44,436 nucleotides of DNA, taken from NCBI GenBank assembly GCA_964502785.1, contig CAZCXW010000005.1, positions 1-44,436 on the forward strand. Reading direction: 5' to 3'. The notes under the pieces were generated by a model. The model was not told the origin of the DNA and ran no database searches. It saw nothing but the letters and a program-made list of their open reading frames with translations. Numbering within the stretch: the stretch's first letter is position 1; each line of letters opens with the position of its first letter. This document shows positions 8,490-16,980 of this stretch, piece by piece. This stretch comes from JAGVYE01 sp964502785. Its GTDB lineage: Archaea > Nanobdellota > Nanobdellia > Woesearchaeales > GW2011-AR9. A program made the position numbers and the translations under genes.

Positions 8490-9539
8490 CTAAAATTTCC
8501 AATTATATCCTTTTGGCTGCTGCTGGGTCACGCAGTGAATCGTTCCGCCGCTGGCAATGAGGTCTAAGCAATTAATAGGAATTATATTCCTTCCAGGAAA
8601 TTGATCTCGAATTATGTTTAGGGCTGTTTTATCTTGCTCTTTCACTCCAAAAACAGGAACTAATACAACTTTATTTCCAATATAAAAATTTGCGTAACTA
8701 GCCGCGCGGCGTTCTCCATCAACTTCAATCACTCCTGGCGTAGGTAAAGTTGCTACCTCAAACCCATAGTCTGCCGCCTGCACGATTTTTAAATTTTGCT
8801 CTAATGCTCTATAATTTTTATCCCATGGATGTAGTTCACGAACACAGAGTATTCTATTGGTCGCTGTAAACCGCGCGATGTTATCAATATGACCTGCAGT
8901 ATCATCTTTATACAACCCTTTATTAAGCCACAGTATTTCTTCTACACCTAAATAGTCTTTTAATGTTTGTTCGATTCGGTCTTGAGCGTAAGGATTTCTC
9001 TGGGCATGAAAAAGACACTGTTTTGTCGTCATCAGAACCCCTTTGCCATTCGTCTCGACAGAACCCCCTTCCAGCACCATCCCCGCACTAAAGTAAGGCA
9101 ACCCTGTCAATTGATGCAATCTTCCTGGCACGGAGGTATCTCCCGCTAAATCAATATATTTCCCCCAGCCGTTAAAAATCCAATGAGTTATCGCCGCATT
9201 TCCTTCCCGATTCACCACAAAAAGAGGACCGTGATCTCTTGTCCAGACATCTAAATTTTTCGTTTCAAAGAAGAGAATATGTTCTAACGGGATTCCTGCT
9301 TTTTGCAATTTTTGTTGCACATCCTTTTCCATTTCCTCATCGAATATCTGCAGATGAACTTTCTCGCTTCCATGCAATGCTCCAATAATTCGCATGTAAA
9401 TATCTTCTACGCCGGAGAATCTTTCGCCCCAATAATGCGCCAGCCTTTTATTAGGCCATGACAACCACGTTGCTTCATGCTCTTCCCATTCCGCAGGCAT
9501 TCGATATCCGCATTGCCGTGGTGTTTTCGTTGTAATCAT
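8490..9539 (-). CDS. aguA: Agmatine deiminase
   Basis: Hydrolyses agmatine to N-carbamoylputrescine and ammonia. The porphyromonas-type arginine deiminase family features are clear: CGYRMPAEWEEHEATWLSWP at the N-terminus, WTRDHGP with catalytic Asp, LEGGSVETNGKG, DDTAGHIDN with the catalytic His, and the C-terminal ASGGTIHCVTQQQP carrying the nucleophilic Cys. Its length of ~349 aa is normal. The ATG overlaps the stop of the amidase gene upstream by 4 bp; a TTG-initiated extension further upstream lies within the neighbour and is not needed. Confidence 0.95.
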   Translation of the reverse strand: MITTKTPRQCGYRMPAEWEEHEATWLSWPNKRLAHYWGERFSGVEDIYMRIIGALHGSEKVHLQIFDEEMEKDVQQKLQKAGIPLEHILFFETKNLDVWTRDHGPLFVVNREGNAAITHWIFNGWGKYIDLAGDTSVPGRLHQLTGLPYFSAGMVLEGGSVETNGKGVLMTTKQCLFHAQRNPYAQDRIEQTLKDYLGVEEILWLNKGLYKDDTAGHIDNIARFTATNRILCVRELHPWDKNYRALEQNLKIVQAADYGFEVATLPTPGVIEVDGERRAASYANFYIGNKVVLVPVFGVKEQDKTALNIIRDQFPGRNIIPINCLDLIASGGTIHCVTQQQPKGYNWKF

Positions 9540-10387
9540 CGTCTTTTCACCAGTTCCAGATAAGTCTCCGGACGGCGATTTTCCAGAAAACCCCAATATT
9601 TTGTTTCATCGATTTTTGACAGATTGCAATCCACCACCAGAACCTCTTCTTTATCATTGGATGCCATCCGCAACACTTTTCCCGTTGGCCCAGCGACAAA
9701 TGAACTTCCCCAGAAATCAATAGCTTCATCTTCGTATCCCGTGCGATTAACCGCTGCGACAAAACAATGATTCATAACTGCCTGCATACACTGTGTATCA
9801 ATCCAGTTCTTGCGCGATCTTTTTTCTTTTTCCTTCATCGCTTTCGTCCAGCCAATTGCTGTTGGATAGAAAATAACCTGCGCTCCCTGCAGAGCAAGAA
9901 TCCTTGATGCTTCCGGAAACCATTGGTCATAACAAATAAGCACCCCTATTTTTCCGTGCTCGGTATCAAACGATTGATATCCCAAATCTCCTAAATTAAA
10001 ATAATCCTGTTCCCAATAATGAGGATCTCTGGGGATATGTATTTTTCTATATTTTCCAAGAATATTTCCATGATTATCAAAGACTACGGCTGTATTAAAA
10101 CCTTTTTCACCAGTTCCTTTTTCAAAAACAGAACCGCCGACTAGTATAATTTCATTTTCTTTTGCCGCTCTACTTAAAGCATCCGTCGTTGGACCTGGAA
10201 TTGTTTCTGCCAGGCTGTATTTTGTTTTATCTTTTTCCCGTGTAGCAAAATAAAGATGTGAAACCAACTCTTGCAGGCAGACAACCTGCGCTCCCAATTC
10301 TGCCGCCGTCCTGATTCCTCTCACCGCATTCTCAATATTCAAAGACGCATCAGAAACAGCTTTTCCCTGCACCAACCCCACCTTCAT
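9536..10387 (-). CDS. aguB: N-carbamoylputrescine amidase
   Basis: Nitrilase-superfamily amidase converting N-carbamoylputrescine to putrescine, CO2 and ammonia. The Glu-Lys-Cys triad can be placed: Glu in CLQELVSHLYF, Lys in YRKIHIPRDPHYWEQDYF and Cys in GVLICYDQWFPE. The PHYWEQDYF segment is characteristic of the carbamoylputrescine subfamily. With the overlapping aguA it forms a complete agmatine-to-putrescine pathway. Leaderless promoter: TATA at 10411-10417, centred about 27 bp before the ATG. Confidence 0.95.
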   Translation of the reverse strand: MKVGLVQGKAVSDASLNIENAVRGIRTAAELGAQVVCLQELVSHLYFATREKDKTKYSLAETIPGPTTDALSRAAKENEIILVGGSVFEKGTGEKGFNTAVVFDNHGNILGKYRKIHIPRDPHYWEQDYFNLGDLGYQSFDTEHGKIGVLICYDQWFPEASRILALQGAQVIFYPTAIGWTKAMKEKEKRSRKNWIDTQCMQAVMNHCFVAAVNRTGYEDEAIDFWGSSFVAGPTGKVLRMASNDKEEVLVVDCNLSKIDETKYWGFLENRRPETYLELVKRR

Positions 10388-10410
10388 GCTTGGAAAGTTA
10401 TTAAACCGTT

Positions 10411-10417
10411 ATATAAA
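10411..10417 (-). promoter_or_regulatory. TATA box of the aguB-aguA operon
   Basis: Minus-strand CTTTATATAACGG; the TTTATAT core is centred about 27 bp before the ATG at 10387. Confidence 0.7.
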
Positions 10418-10449
10418 GATTGTTGGTATTCAGAAATTATGTTTGTCAA

Positions 10450-11565
10450 TCATTTCTTCTTATTGAGAGTTTCGGAATTAAGGTCATAATCGATCTGTCC
10501 TTTCCAAATAATCGGAGGTAGAATCCTGTCTCTAAACACTGTAGCCCAGCCGCGGCGCATTTCATCAGGCGAGCCATCTTGATTATTAAGAGTGCTGTAT
10601 TTTGTCGCCGCGCGGAAAAAATGATTGGCGGTTAATAATTCTATTTCCAAACGGGATTGCGGATTATTTAAATCAACTACTCCGCCGTTTTCTCTATATG
10701 CTGCCAGTAATCTATTCTGTGTCTCTTCCACACTTGCCAGTTCTGTATTCGTCGCTTGTAAAAGAATAGCTGCAAATTCAGCCGCTGCCGGAGCGGCTTG
10801 CGCAAAGTTAAAGCCATCCATATAGTTAATTCTCCCGGCTTCGTCCATGCGCACATTCCAGCGATGAATATTTGCTAAAACAAAAACAGAGCGGGGTTGA
10901 ACGCTTCCTTCTGGCATCCCTAGAAAAGCATATTCTCCTAATTTTTTATTGAAGTACGCGTTTAACAAATCTAATTGCGTTGGATTAAAGAATTCTTTAT
11001 GAGCAGGGTTATCAATATTATGAGTTATAATTTCACTTAACCTGTCGCTGTATTTACTTTGCGAGGAATGCGCTTCTAAACCAAAAGGCATCACATCGCC
11101 AAACATCGGAAATTCTGCGCGATGTGCTTTTGCCAAATAAGAGCCAATTTGACTTACAACAAAAAGATGTCTTCCCCTCATTGCAGCGAAATCCGCTCCT
11201 TCATCAACATATTGCTTCCAAGTTTTTCCTTCAGGAACATAGGTAACCAAAAAATCACGTTCGCTTCCTTTGTAAGGGCCCCAGGTTGCGACTGCTGGTA
11301 ATCCTTGTTTTCGTGCCAGATCATAAATAGCCGCTTCCCTCTTTAAAGATATTTTTCCTCCAAAGATAGATTCTCTGCTATCCTCAGATTTTTCTAAATC
11401 ACTTTCATAACGCACGATTTTTGTTACGGGTGTTTCTTGCGAACCTTTCTCCGAAATCACTGCTTGAAATAGAAGATGGCTAATATCTCCCGTAACAGAA
11501 GTAACACTGCTATGCAACTCAAATCCTGCTTTTTCTAAATCACTTTGCACAGTCGAAACATCCAT
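10450..11565 (-). CDS. Aminoglycoside-phosphotransferase-fold protein, probably degenerate
   Basis: The 371-aa protein has the outline of an APH/choline-kinase-like fold: a beta-rich N-lobe (residues ~15-110) and a helical C-lobe. Residues ~225-265 align with the kinase core: ANIHRWN at the place of the usual HGDLHPGN, and NYMDGFNF at the place of the IDWxxx metal site. The catalytic Asp appears replaced by Asn, while the metal-binding Asp remains. It could be a pseudokinase or binding protein. It is a single-gene unit facing away from the hairpin array; a TATA-like GATTTAAG lies about 28 bp upstream. Confidence 0.55.
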   Translation of the reverse strand: MDVSTVQSDLEKAGFELHSSVTSVTGDISHLLFQAVISEKGSQETPVTKIVRYESDLEKSEDSRESIFGGKISLKREAAIYDLARKQGLPAVATWGPYKGSERDFLVTYVPEGKTWKQYVDEGADFAAMRGRHLFVVSQIGSYLAKAHRAEFPMFGDVMPFGLEAHSSQSKYSDRLSEIITHNIDNPAHKEFFNPTQLDLLNAYFNKKLGEYAFLGMPEGSVQPRSVFVLANIHRWNVRMDEAGRINYMDGFNFAQAAPAAAEFAAILLQATNTELASVEETQNRLLAAYRENGGVVDLNNPQSRLEIELLTANHFFRAATKYSTLNNQDGSPDEMRRGWATVFRDRILPPIIWKGQIDYDLNSETLNKKK

Positions 11566-11620
11566 AAGCAGTTTGTATGCTTTTCCTTCTTAAATCTTAT
11601 GATACAATTGCTTTACAGAG

Positions 11621-11958
11621 CAGATATATACTAAAATGCGCTAGAATTCGAACATCATTTGGCGCATTTTATATATACTAAAAGCACTAAATATTCAAAC
11701 TTATTGTCAGTGCTTTTATATATATAAAGGCAATTAAATATATTCAAAAACTAATTGCCTTTAGTATAGAGAACTTTGCAAAATTGATTTCCTGCTCTAA
11801 ATTCATAGAATTTTGAGCATAAATTGCAAAGTTATCTGTCAGAATTTTGAGTTTTTCAAAATTCTCTATATATAAAAATCATTAATATGTTCGATTTCTA
11901 ATGATTTTTAGTATAACAAAAATTAGTGCAACCGCTAAATTCTCCTGTCACTTGCACT
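11621..11958. repeat. Array of hairpins with unlike, self-complementary arms and TATA-like spacers
   Basis: This stretch of a 457-bp divergent intergenic region holds consecutive inverted repeats. Arms: 11633-11641/11662-11670 (9 bp, AAAATGCGC); 11680-11688/11709-11717 (9 bp, AAAAGCACT); 11726-11736/11752-11762 (11 bp, AAAGGCAATTA); 11772-11781/11824-11833 (10 bp), enclosing a second hairpin 11793-11819; 11841-11850/11856-11865 (10 bp); 11874-11884/11899-11909 (11 bp, AAAAATCATTA); 11925-11931/11952-11958 (7 bp). Hairpins 4-5 are also bracketed by TATAGAGAA 11765-11773 and TTCTCTATA 11862-11870. Arm sequences differ between units, yet each is perfectly self-complementary. Loops 1, 2, 3 and 6 share TTCRA (TTCGA, TTCAA, TTCAA, TTCGA). 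Spacers are ATATATACTAAAA or its reverse complement; the first units repeat about every 45-48 bp. Function unknown. Confidence 0.9.
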
Positions 11959-11982
11959 CTTCTATCCTTCACTTGCATAATG

Positions 11983-11990
11983 TTTTTAAA
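11983..11990 (+). promoter_or_regulatory. Likely TATA box of the 12-20.8 kb operon
   Basis: TTTTTAAA, centred 26-27 bp before an ATG at 12013 and about 45 bp before the first operon gene. This predicts transcription from about 12012. Confidence 0.55.
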
Positions 11991-12012
11991 GCATTTTTTA
12001 GAGATTGAATCT

Positions 12013-12036
12013 ATGAACAGAGGTGATTCTTATTAA
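12013..12036 (+). CDS. Possible 7-codon leaderless upstream ORF
   Basis: ATG through TAA encoding MNRGDSY. The ATG is at exactly the distance from the TATA element at which leaderless genes in this window begin. Its stop overlaps the ATT proposed as start of the next gene, and the Shine-Dalgarno match AGAGGTGAT (12019-12027) lies inside it. It could be a leader peptide coupling translation, or chance. Confidence 0.35.
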   Translation: MNRGDSY

Positions 12037-12766
12037 AGCGCTTGTTCTTGCGGCGGGATATGCTACACGTCTCTATCCTTTAACAAAGAATACCCCTAAA
12101 CCTCTCATTAAAATAGCTCGTAAACAAATTATTAATTACATCATAGACGAAATCAATAAAATCGAAAATATCTCTAAGATCTATGTTGTAACCAATGCCC
12201 GTTTTTATTCTCATTTCCAAAAATGGAGCAAAACTCTGACAACAGAAAAAGAAATTCAGATAGTAAATGATCACACCCTTTCCAATGAGGATCGTTTAGG
12301 TTCTATCGGTGATATTCATTTTGTCCTGCAACAAGAAAGAATCGATGATGATCTTTTAGTCATCGCCGGTGATAATTTATTTGGCTTTTCCCTGCAGAAT
12401 CTTATTCATTCTTTTAATTCTCAAAATCGTCAATCCCTGGTTGCTTTTCGTGATTTGAAGGACAAAGAAAAAGTGAAAAATCGTTTCGGGGTTGGGATTG
12501 TTAAAAACAATCAAGTTATTGATTTCGAAGAAAAGCCCTCGGAACCTAAAAGCGCTTTGGCCGCTACCGCTTGTTATCTTTTCAATCAAAAAGACTTACA
12601 AAGAATTCAAACTTTTATTCATGAAGAAAAAGCTGACGCGCCGGGACATTTCATCAAATATTTAGTCAAAAATTCAGAAGTGCGTGCTTTTGTTTTTGAT
12701 GAACACTGGTTTGATGTTGGCACGTTTGAGTCCTTGCGTGAAGCTGAAGATTGGTATAGCCCATGA
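12032..12766 (+). CDS. NTP-sugar transferase (nucleoside-diphosphate-sugar pyrophosphorylase), probable AUU start
   Basis: Nucleotidyltransferase activating a sugar-1-phosphate. Signature LAAGYATRLYPLT with KPL following, metal Asp in IAGDNLFG, FEEKPSEPKS and the C-terminal WFDVGTFES. At ~245 aa it is a catalytic domain only, with no hexapeptide-repeat domain. Start: the family normally begins M-K-A-L-x-LAAG (compare the next gene, MKALILAAG). That register starts at ATT 12032, placed 4 nt after the strong Shine-Dalgarno match AGAGGTGAT. The only upstream canonical start is GTG 12023, which lies inside the Shine-Dalgarno sequence. The substrate cannot be read from sequence. Confidence 0.85.
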   Translation: MKALVLAAGYATRLYPLTKNTPKPLIKIARKQIINYIIDEINKIENISKIYVVTNARFYSHFQKWSKTLTTEKEIQIVNDHTLSNEDRLGSIGDIHFVLQQERIDDDLLVIAGDNLFGFSLQNLIHSFNSQNRQSLVAFRDLKDKEKVKNRFGVGIVKNNQVIDFEEKPSEPKSALAATACYLFNQKDLQRIQTFIHEEKADAPGHFIKYLVKNSEVRAFVFDEHWFDVGTFESLREAEDWYSP

Positions 12767-13533
12767 AAGCTCTCATTCTCGCCGCTGGCTATGGAACAAG
12801 ATTAGCGCAGAGTTTTCTTGATTATCAAGGGGAATACAAAGAAAAGCTCCGTGATTTAATAGAAGGCAAATCTAAAGGGTTCGTTCCCATCGCTGGAAAA
12901 CCAATTGTTGAACATCATCTTAACCTATTAACTCAAGTCGGAATCCCCCTTTCTCAAATTTACATTTACACGAACGCTACGCACTATCCACAATATCATC
13001 TATGGGGTATGCATCAGGGAATCTCTCCTCAAAATATATTCAACAACGGCATAAATTCACCTGAAAAAAGAAACGAACAGACCAGAGATATGCTTCAGGC
13101 TATTGGTGCGGTAGGTTCAGACAAACCGCTCCTCCTCTTAGCTTACGATACTTTAGTCTTCGACAAAGACGGCCGAGTAGCTTCATTAGAACCTCTCATG
13201 GATGGTTATCGGAAAGACAACACCTCTCGCGTGATCGTATATTACAAAAGAGAACAAGCTTTTAATCACGGTGTAGTAACTTTTAATGCTGAAAAAAATC
13301 TAACCAGTTTTAGAGAGAAACCACAAGATGTGGCAGAAGGATGGGTTAACGCTTCCATTTATCTCTTGAGCCCTCAATTATTACAAGATATGATAACTAT
13401 GAAAGATAAATTTCCCCGCATCGGTAATCCTCTCGAATTAGTTTGGTCATCATTCAAAGCGGTTGAAGTTTCCCACCGTGTCGACATTGGAACTATTGAT
13501 GAAGTTTTGAAAGAAATTAGAGGCTTATCATGA
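12763..13533 (+). CDS. Second NTP-sugar transferase
   Basis: Nucleotidyltransferase with MKALILAAGYGTRLA, then an insertion of about 20 charged residues before GFVPIAGKPIVEHHL, metal Asp in LLAYDTLVF, the FREKPQDV segment and a C-terminal VDIGTIDEV. Length 256 aa. It overlaps the preceding gene and the following dehydrogenase by ATGA. Two non-identical nucleotidyltransferases in tandem suggest that the operon activates two sugars, one perhaps supplying the dehydrogenase. Substrates are unknown. Confidence 0.85.
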   Translation: MKALILAAGYGTRLAQSFLDYQGEYKEKLRDLIEGKSKGFVPIAGKPIVEHHLNLLTQVGIPLSQIYIYTNATHYPQYHLWGMHQGISPQNIFNNGINSPEKRNEQTRDMLQAIGAVGSDKPLLLLAYDTLVFDKDGRVASLEPLMDGYRKDNTSRVIVYYKREQAFNHGVVTFNAEKNLTSFREKPQDVAEGWVNASIYLLSPQLLQDMITMKDKFPRIGNPLELVWSSFKAVEVSHRVDIGTIDEVLKEIRGLS

Positions 13534-14834
13534 ACATTAGCTGCATCGGCTCCAGTTACGTTGGATTAGTCACCGGATCTTGTTTTGCCGACCTTGGGCA
13601 TCATGTCATCTGCTGTGATATTGACGAAGCGAAAATAAAAAATCTGCAGCAGGGCAAGATTCCATTTTATGAGCCTGGATTAAAAGATGTCGTTGACAGA
13701 ACATCACAGAAAGGCAAACTTGCATTCACCACAAATATTAAAGAAGCTATAGAAAAAAGCGATGTTATTTTTAATTGCGTTGGCACTCCCAGCAAAGAAG
13801 ATGGCTCTGCTGATTTACAGTTTGTTTTTTCTGTCGCGCAATCTGTAGCGATGCATGCTCAAGGGTATAAAGTTCTTATCAACAAAAGCACCGTTCCCCC
13901 AGGCACCGCTACAAAAACTCAAGACTTCATTCGAGAGAAAAATCCCTCATCCAAAGTAGATGTTGTTTCCAATCCAGAATTCCTCAAAGAAGGAAATGCT
14001 GTTCATGATTTCACGCATCCTGATAAAATTGTTGTCGGAGCCCAATCATCAAAAGCGTTCGCAGTGCTGCGAGAAGTCTATTCAGGATTTGTCCGCCCTT
14101 ACATGGATATTCTCGAAACAGACTGGATGACTGCCGAAATCATGAAATATGCGAATAATGCTTTTCTCGCCACAAAAATAAGTTTCATCAATGAAATTGC
14201 GAATATCTGCGATCAAGTCGGCGGCGACATAAAAACTGTTGCTCGCGGCTTAGGCATGGACTATCGCATTAACCCAAAATTCCTTAATGCGGGTGTTGGC
14301 TATGGGGGAAGCTGTTTTCCTAAAGACATTCGGGCGCTTATTGCCGTTGCCAAAGAAAAAGGGTATGCGGCGCAACTTCTGCAGGAAGTCCACTCTCTCA
14401 ACGAACGGCAAAAGAAAATAATCTTGCATAAAATTGAGAAAGAATTTGGTCAAGATCTTACGGGCCATATTTTCACGCTCTGGGGCCTTTCTTTTAAACC
14501 TAAGACAAATGATATTCGAGAAGCTCCTTCATTGGTATTAATTAACCTGTTGAAACTGCGAGGCGCTCAAGTAATCGTTTATGATCCGGTGGCCATGGAA
14601 GATGTCAAGAGTTTGTATAGGGATGCTCTTACATATGCTTCTTCTCTCACTTCTTCGACAAAAAATAGTTCGGCAATTATTCTTCTTACAGAATGGGATG
14701 AATTTCGTAATTTTAATCTCAAAGATCTCTTGCAAGACATGAAACACAAAGTCATTTTTGACGGGCGAAATATTTATGAACCAGAGCAAGTCCGAAAGGC
14801 CGGATTTAAGTATTATGGTATCGGCAGGCAATGA
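13530..14834 (+). CDS. ugd: UDP-glucose/GDP-mannose-type 6-dehydrogenase
   Basis: NAD-dependent four-electron oxidation of a nucleotide sugar to the uronate. The N-terminal Rossmann site CIGSSYVGLVTG, the PFYEPGL segment typical of UDP-glucose dehydrogenases, NKSTVPPGT, NPEFLKEG, and the catalytic cysteine in GVGYGGSCFPKD are all present, followed by LWGLSFKPKTNDIREAPS of the UDP-binding domain. At 434 aa it is of normal size. UDP-glucose is the most likely substrate, with UDP-HexNAc possible. It overlaps both neighbours by 4 bp. Confidence 0.93.
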   Translation: MNISCIGSSYVGLVTGSCFADLGHHVICCDIDEAKIKNLQQGKIPFYEPGLKDVVDRTSQKGKLAFTTNIKEAIEKSDVIFNCVGTPSKEDGSADLQFVFSVAQSVAMHAQGYKVLINKSTVPPGTATKTQDFIREKNPSSKVDVVSNPEFLKEGNAVHDFTHPDKIVVGAQSSKAFAVLREVYSGFVRPYMDILETDWMTAEIMKYANNAFLATKISFINEIANICDQVGGDIKTVARGLGMDYRINPKFLNAGVGYGGSCFPKDIRALIAVAKEKGYAAQLLQEVHSLNERQKKIILHKIEKEFGQDLTGHIFTLWGLSFKPKTNDIREAPSLVLINLLKLRGAQVIVYDPVAMEDVKSLYRDALTYASSLTSSTKNSSAIILLTEWDEFRNFNLKDLLQDMKHKVIFDGRNIYEPEQVRKAGFKYYGIGRQ

Positions 14835-16049
14835 AACTCAAAGAATTTGAAGCAAAACAGTTGCTCAGTAAAGTGGGGATACCTATTCCCGAGAGCATTT
14901 TAATCTCCCGCGTAGAAGATGTTCCAGAGTTCACTGTGCCCCATGTTCTTAAAGCTCAGACTTTAGCTGGCGGCCGTGGCAAGGCAGGCGNNNNNNNNNN
15001 TTCAAGCTCAAAATCAGGCCATTCTTGCGTGCCAGCACTGGCTAGGCAATTATTTTCGAGATGAAAAAGTCATGGAAGCGACCCTGGACGAAAAAGTGGA
15101 AGTAAAACAAGAACTCTATCTGGGGATTATGTTCGACACCTCCAAAAAATGTCCGGTTTTTATTTTTAGCGAAGAAGGCGGCATCAACATTGAAGAAGTT
15201 AAGCAGACTTCTCCTGAAAAAATCATCACGGCAGATATAAACTATCTTGAAGGGCTTACTGATTCTCTCATTGAATTTACGTTGTCTTTCTCCTCTTTAT
15301 CACATCTGGTTAAACATAAACTCTCCCAAATTATGCGGAGAATGTATCTTTGCTTTATCCGTTTTGACTGTAAAATGATCGAGATAAATCCCCTGGCCAT
15401 AACCCTTAGCGATGAACTTATCGCCCTTGATGCCGTTGTTGTCCTTGATGACGATGCCAAATTCCGTCGTGAAATTCATTTTCCTGAGCGCACTGACAAC
15501 CGCCAAGCCACGGCGCGTGAAATTGCCGCTCGGTTGATTGATAAAGATGATTATCGCGGCGTTGCGGGAAAAACATTTCTCGATTTAGACGGCGATATTG
15601 CCATTCTCACCAGCGGCGGCGGGGCTTCCATGACGCTCATGGATGCCCTTATCGAATACGGCGGGAAACCTGCAAATTTTACGGAATATAGCGGTGATCC
15701 GCCAACGGAAAAAGTGGAAAAGCTTACCAGAATTGTTCTTGACCGTGAAAAGCTTTCCGGATTGCTTATCGGCGGTGTTATTGCTAATTTTACGAACATT
15801 GCAGAAACAATTAAAGGAGTACTAACGATTTTGAAAGAAAAAAAACCAAAATTTCCCATTGTCATTAGAAGAGCCGGTCCTCATGATGACAAAGCAAAAG
15901 CCATGCTCTTACAAGCTAAAAATGAAGATGGACTTGATATTCATTATTTTGATGAACGTACGCCTCTCACCGAAGCTGTAAGAATCATGAGCGGGCTGTC
16001 GCGACAATATAAACAAACACAGGAGTTCAAAAATGGCTATTCTCATTGA
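14831..16049 (+). CDS. ATP-citrate-lyase/citryl-CoA synthetase beta-type subunit (ATP-grasp), interrupted by a gap
   Basis: The N-terminus (FEAKQLLSKVGIPIPES, KAQTLAGGRGKAG) is an ATP-grasp CoA-ligase domain. The later part resembles ATP-citrate lyase more than SucC: SGGGASMTLMD, TEYSGDPP and IGGVIANFTNIAETIKG match the family segments AGGGAS, GEYSGAP and IGGSIANFTN, where succinyl-CoA synthetases have GGI-type loops. EINPLAI is also present. A 10-N gap at 14991-15000 separates frames that differ by one register, as expected if the gap length is arbitrary. The total of ~405 aa is normal. It overlaps the dehydrogenase (ATGA) and the next subunit (17 bp). Confidence 0.8.
14991..15000. other. 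Scaffold gap of 10 N inside the beta-subunit gene
   Basis: Ten N characters. The reading frame changes across them, so the true gap is not 10 bp (or not a multiple compatible with 10). Confidence 0.95.
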
Positions 16050-16980
16050 TAAAAATACGACTTTCCTTATTCAGGGAATTACTGGCAAGCAAGGAACCCG
16101 CGCCTGTCATGAAATGCAGGAATCAGGAGCTCGGGTAGTAGCAGGCGTGACTCCCGGCAAAGGTGGTGAATTTGTCGAAGGGGTGCCTGTTTATAATACT
16201 ATCAAAGAAGCACAGCAAGTTCATGAGACTACTGCGTCTGTCTTGTACATCCCCCCCCGCTTTGCCAAAGAAGCGATTATCGAAGCCATCGAAGCTCAAA
16301 TTCCTCTTCTTAACATCGTTACAGAAAATATTCCCATGCATGATATGGCCTATTGCTTAGCCTTGGCCGCACAACGTGGAACACGGATTATTGGAGCTTG
16401 TTCTGCCGGCATTTATTCTGTCGGCAAAGTCAAATGCGGTTCTATTGCGGGAGGCAAATCCCATATTGCGTTTACTCCAGGACCTATTGGCGTCATTTCT
16501 CGAAGCGGAGGGATGTCCTGCGAAACCTCTCTCGTCTTAACCAAAGCAGGGTTAGGCCAATCCACGGTCGTAAGCATTGGCAGCGACGTCTTGATGGGTT
16601 CCACCTTTCTCGACCTTTTACCTGATTTTGAACAAGATCAAGCAACAGAAGGCATTGTCCTTTTTGGAGAGATCGGCGGAACCGCAGAGGAAGAATTAGC
16701 ATCTTATTTAGTGAATCGGCGAGAGCTAGGAAATCCTTTTCGCAAACCTCTCGTCGCCTTTATTTCCGGAAAATTCGCCGAAGAGATCAAAATTCAAAAT
16801 GTTTCATTAGGCCATGCGGGGGCAATCATTGAAGGAAATAAAGGAACCCGCCGCCATAAAGTTAAAGTCTTGCAAGAAGCGGGTGTCATTATCGCTGATG
16901 TTCATCACCAAATAGGAACATTAATGAAAGAAGCCCTTCAGGAGCGCAAGAAAAAGATTACTATGCACCATGGACTATAA
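16033..16980 (+). CDS. ATP-citrate-lyase/citryl-CoA synthetase alpha-type (SucD-like) subunit
   Basis: CoA-binding subunit of an acyl-CoA synthetase. Visible: the N-terminal CoA-binding Rossmann motif IQGITGKQGTRACHEM, GVTPGKGG, GVISRSGGMSCETS, GSTFLDLLPDFEQD, GEIGGTAEEE, and the phosphohistidine loop LGHAGAIIEGNKGT. The length of 315 aa is close to SucD (~290 aa). GSDVLMGSTFLD and GEIGGT fit both SucD and ATP-citrate lyase; the assignment to citrate rests on the flanking beta subunit and lyase. Overlaps of 17 and 11 bp with its neighbours indicate tight co-translation. Confidence 0.85.
   Translation: MAILIDKNTTFLIQGITGKQGTRACHEMQESGARVVAGVTPGKGGEFVEGVPVYNTIKEAQQVHETTASVLYIPPRFAKEAIIEAIEAQIPLLNIVTENIPMHDMAYCLALAAQRGTRIIGACSAGIYSVGKVKCGSIAGGKSHIAFTPGPIGVISRSGGMSCETSLVLTKAGLGQSTVVSIGSDVLMGSTFLDLLPDFEQDQATEGIVLFGEIGGTAEEELASYLVNRRELGNPFRKPLVAFISGKFAEEIKIQNVSLGHAGAIIEGNKGTRRHKVKVLQEAGVIIADVHHQIGTLMKEALQERKKKITMHHGL

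Noticed and set aside
11633..11909. tRNA T-arm mimic minihelices, because the loops contain TTCRA.
   Set aside because: Loops are mostly 12-15 nt and lack the closing G-C pair and 7-nt T-loop; only the short TTCRA word matches.
11621..11958. CRISPR array or standard tandem repeat.
   Set aside because: The arms are different in every unit and there are no identical direct repeats with unique spacers; only the AT-rich spacers and a loop core recur.
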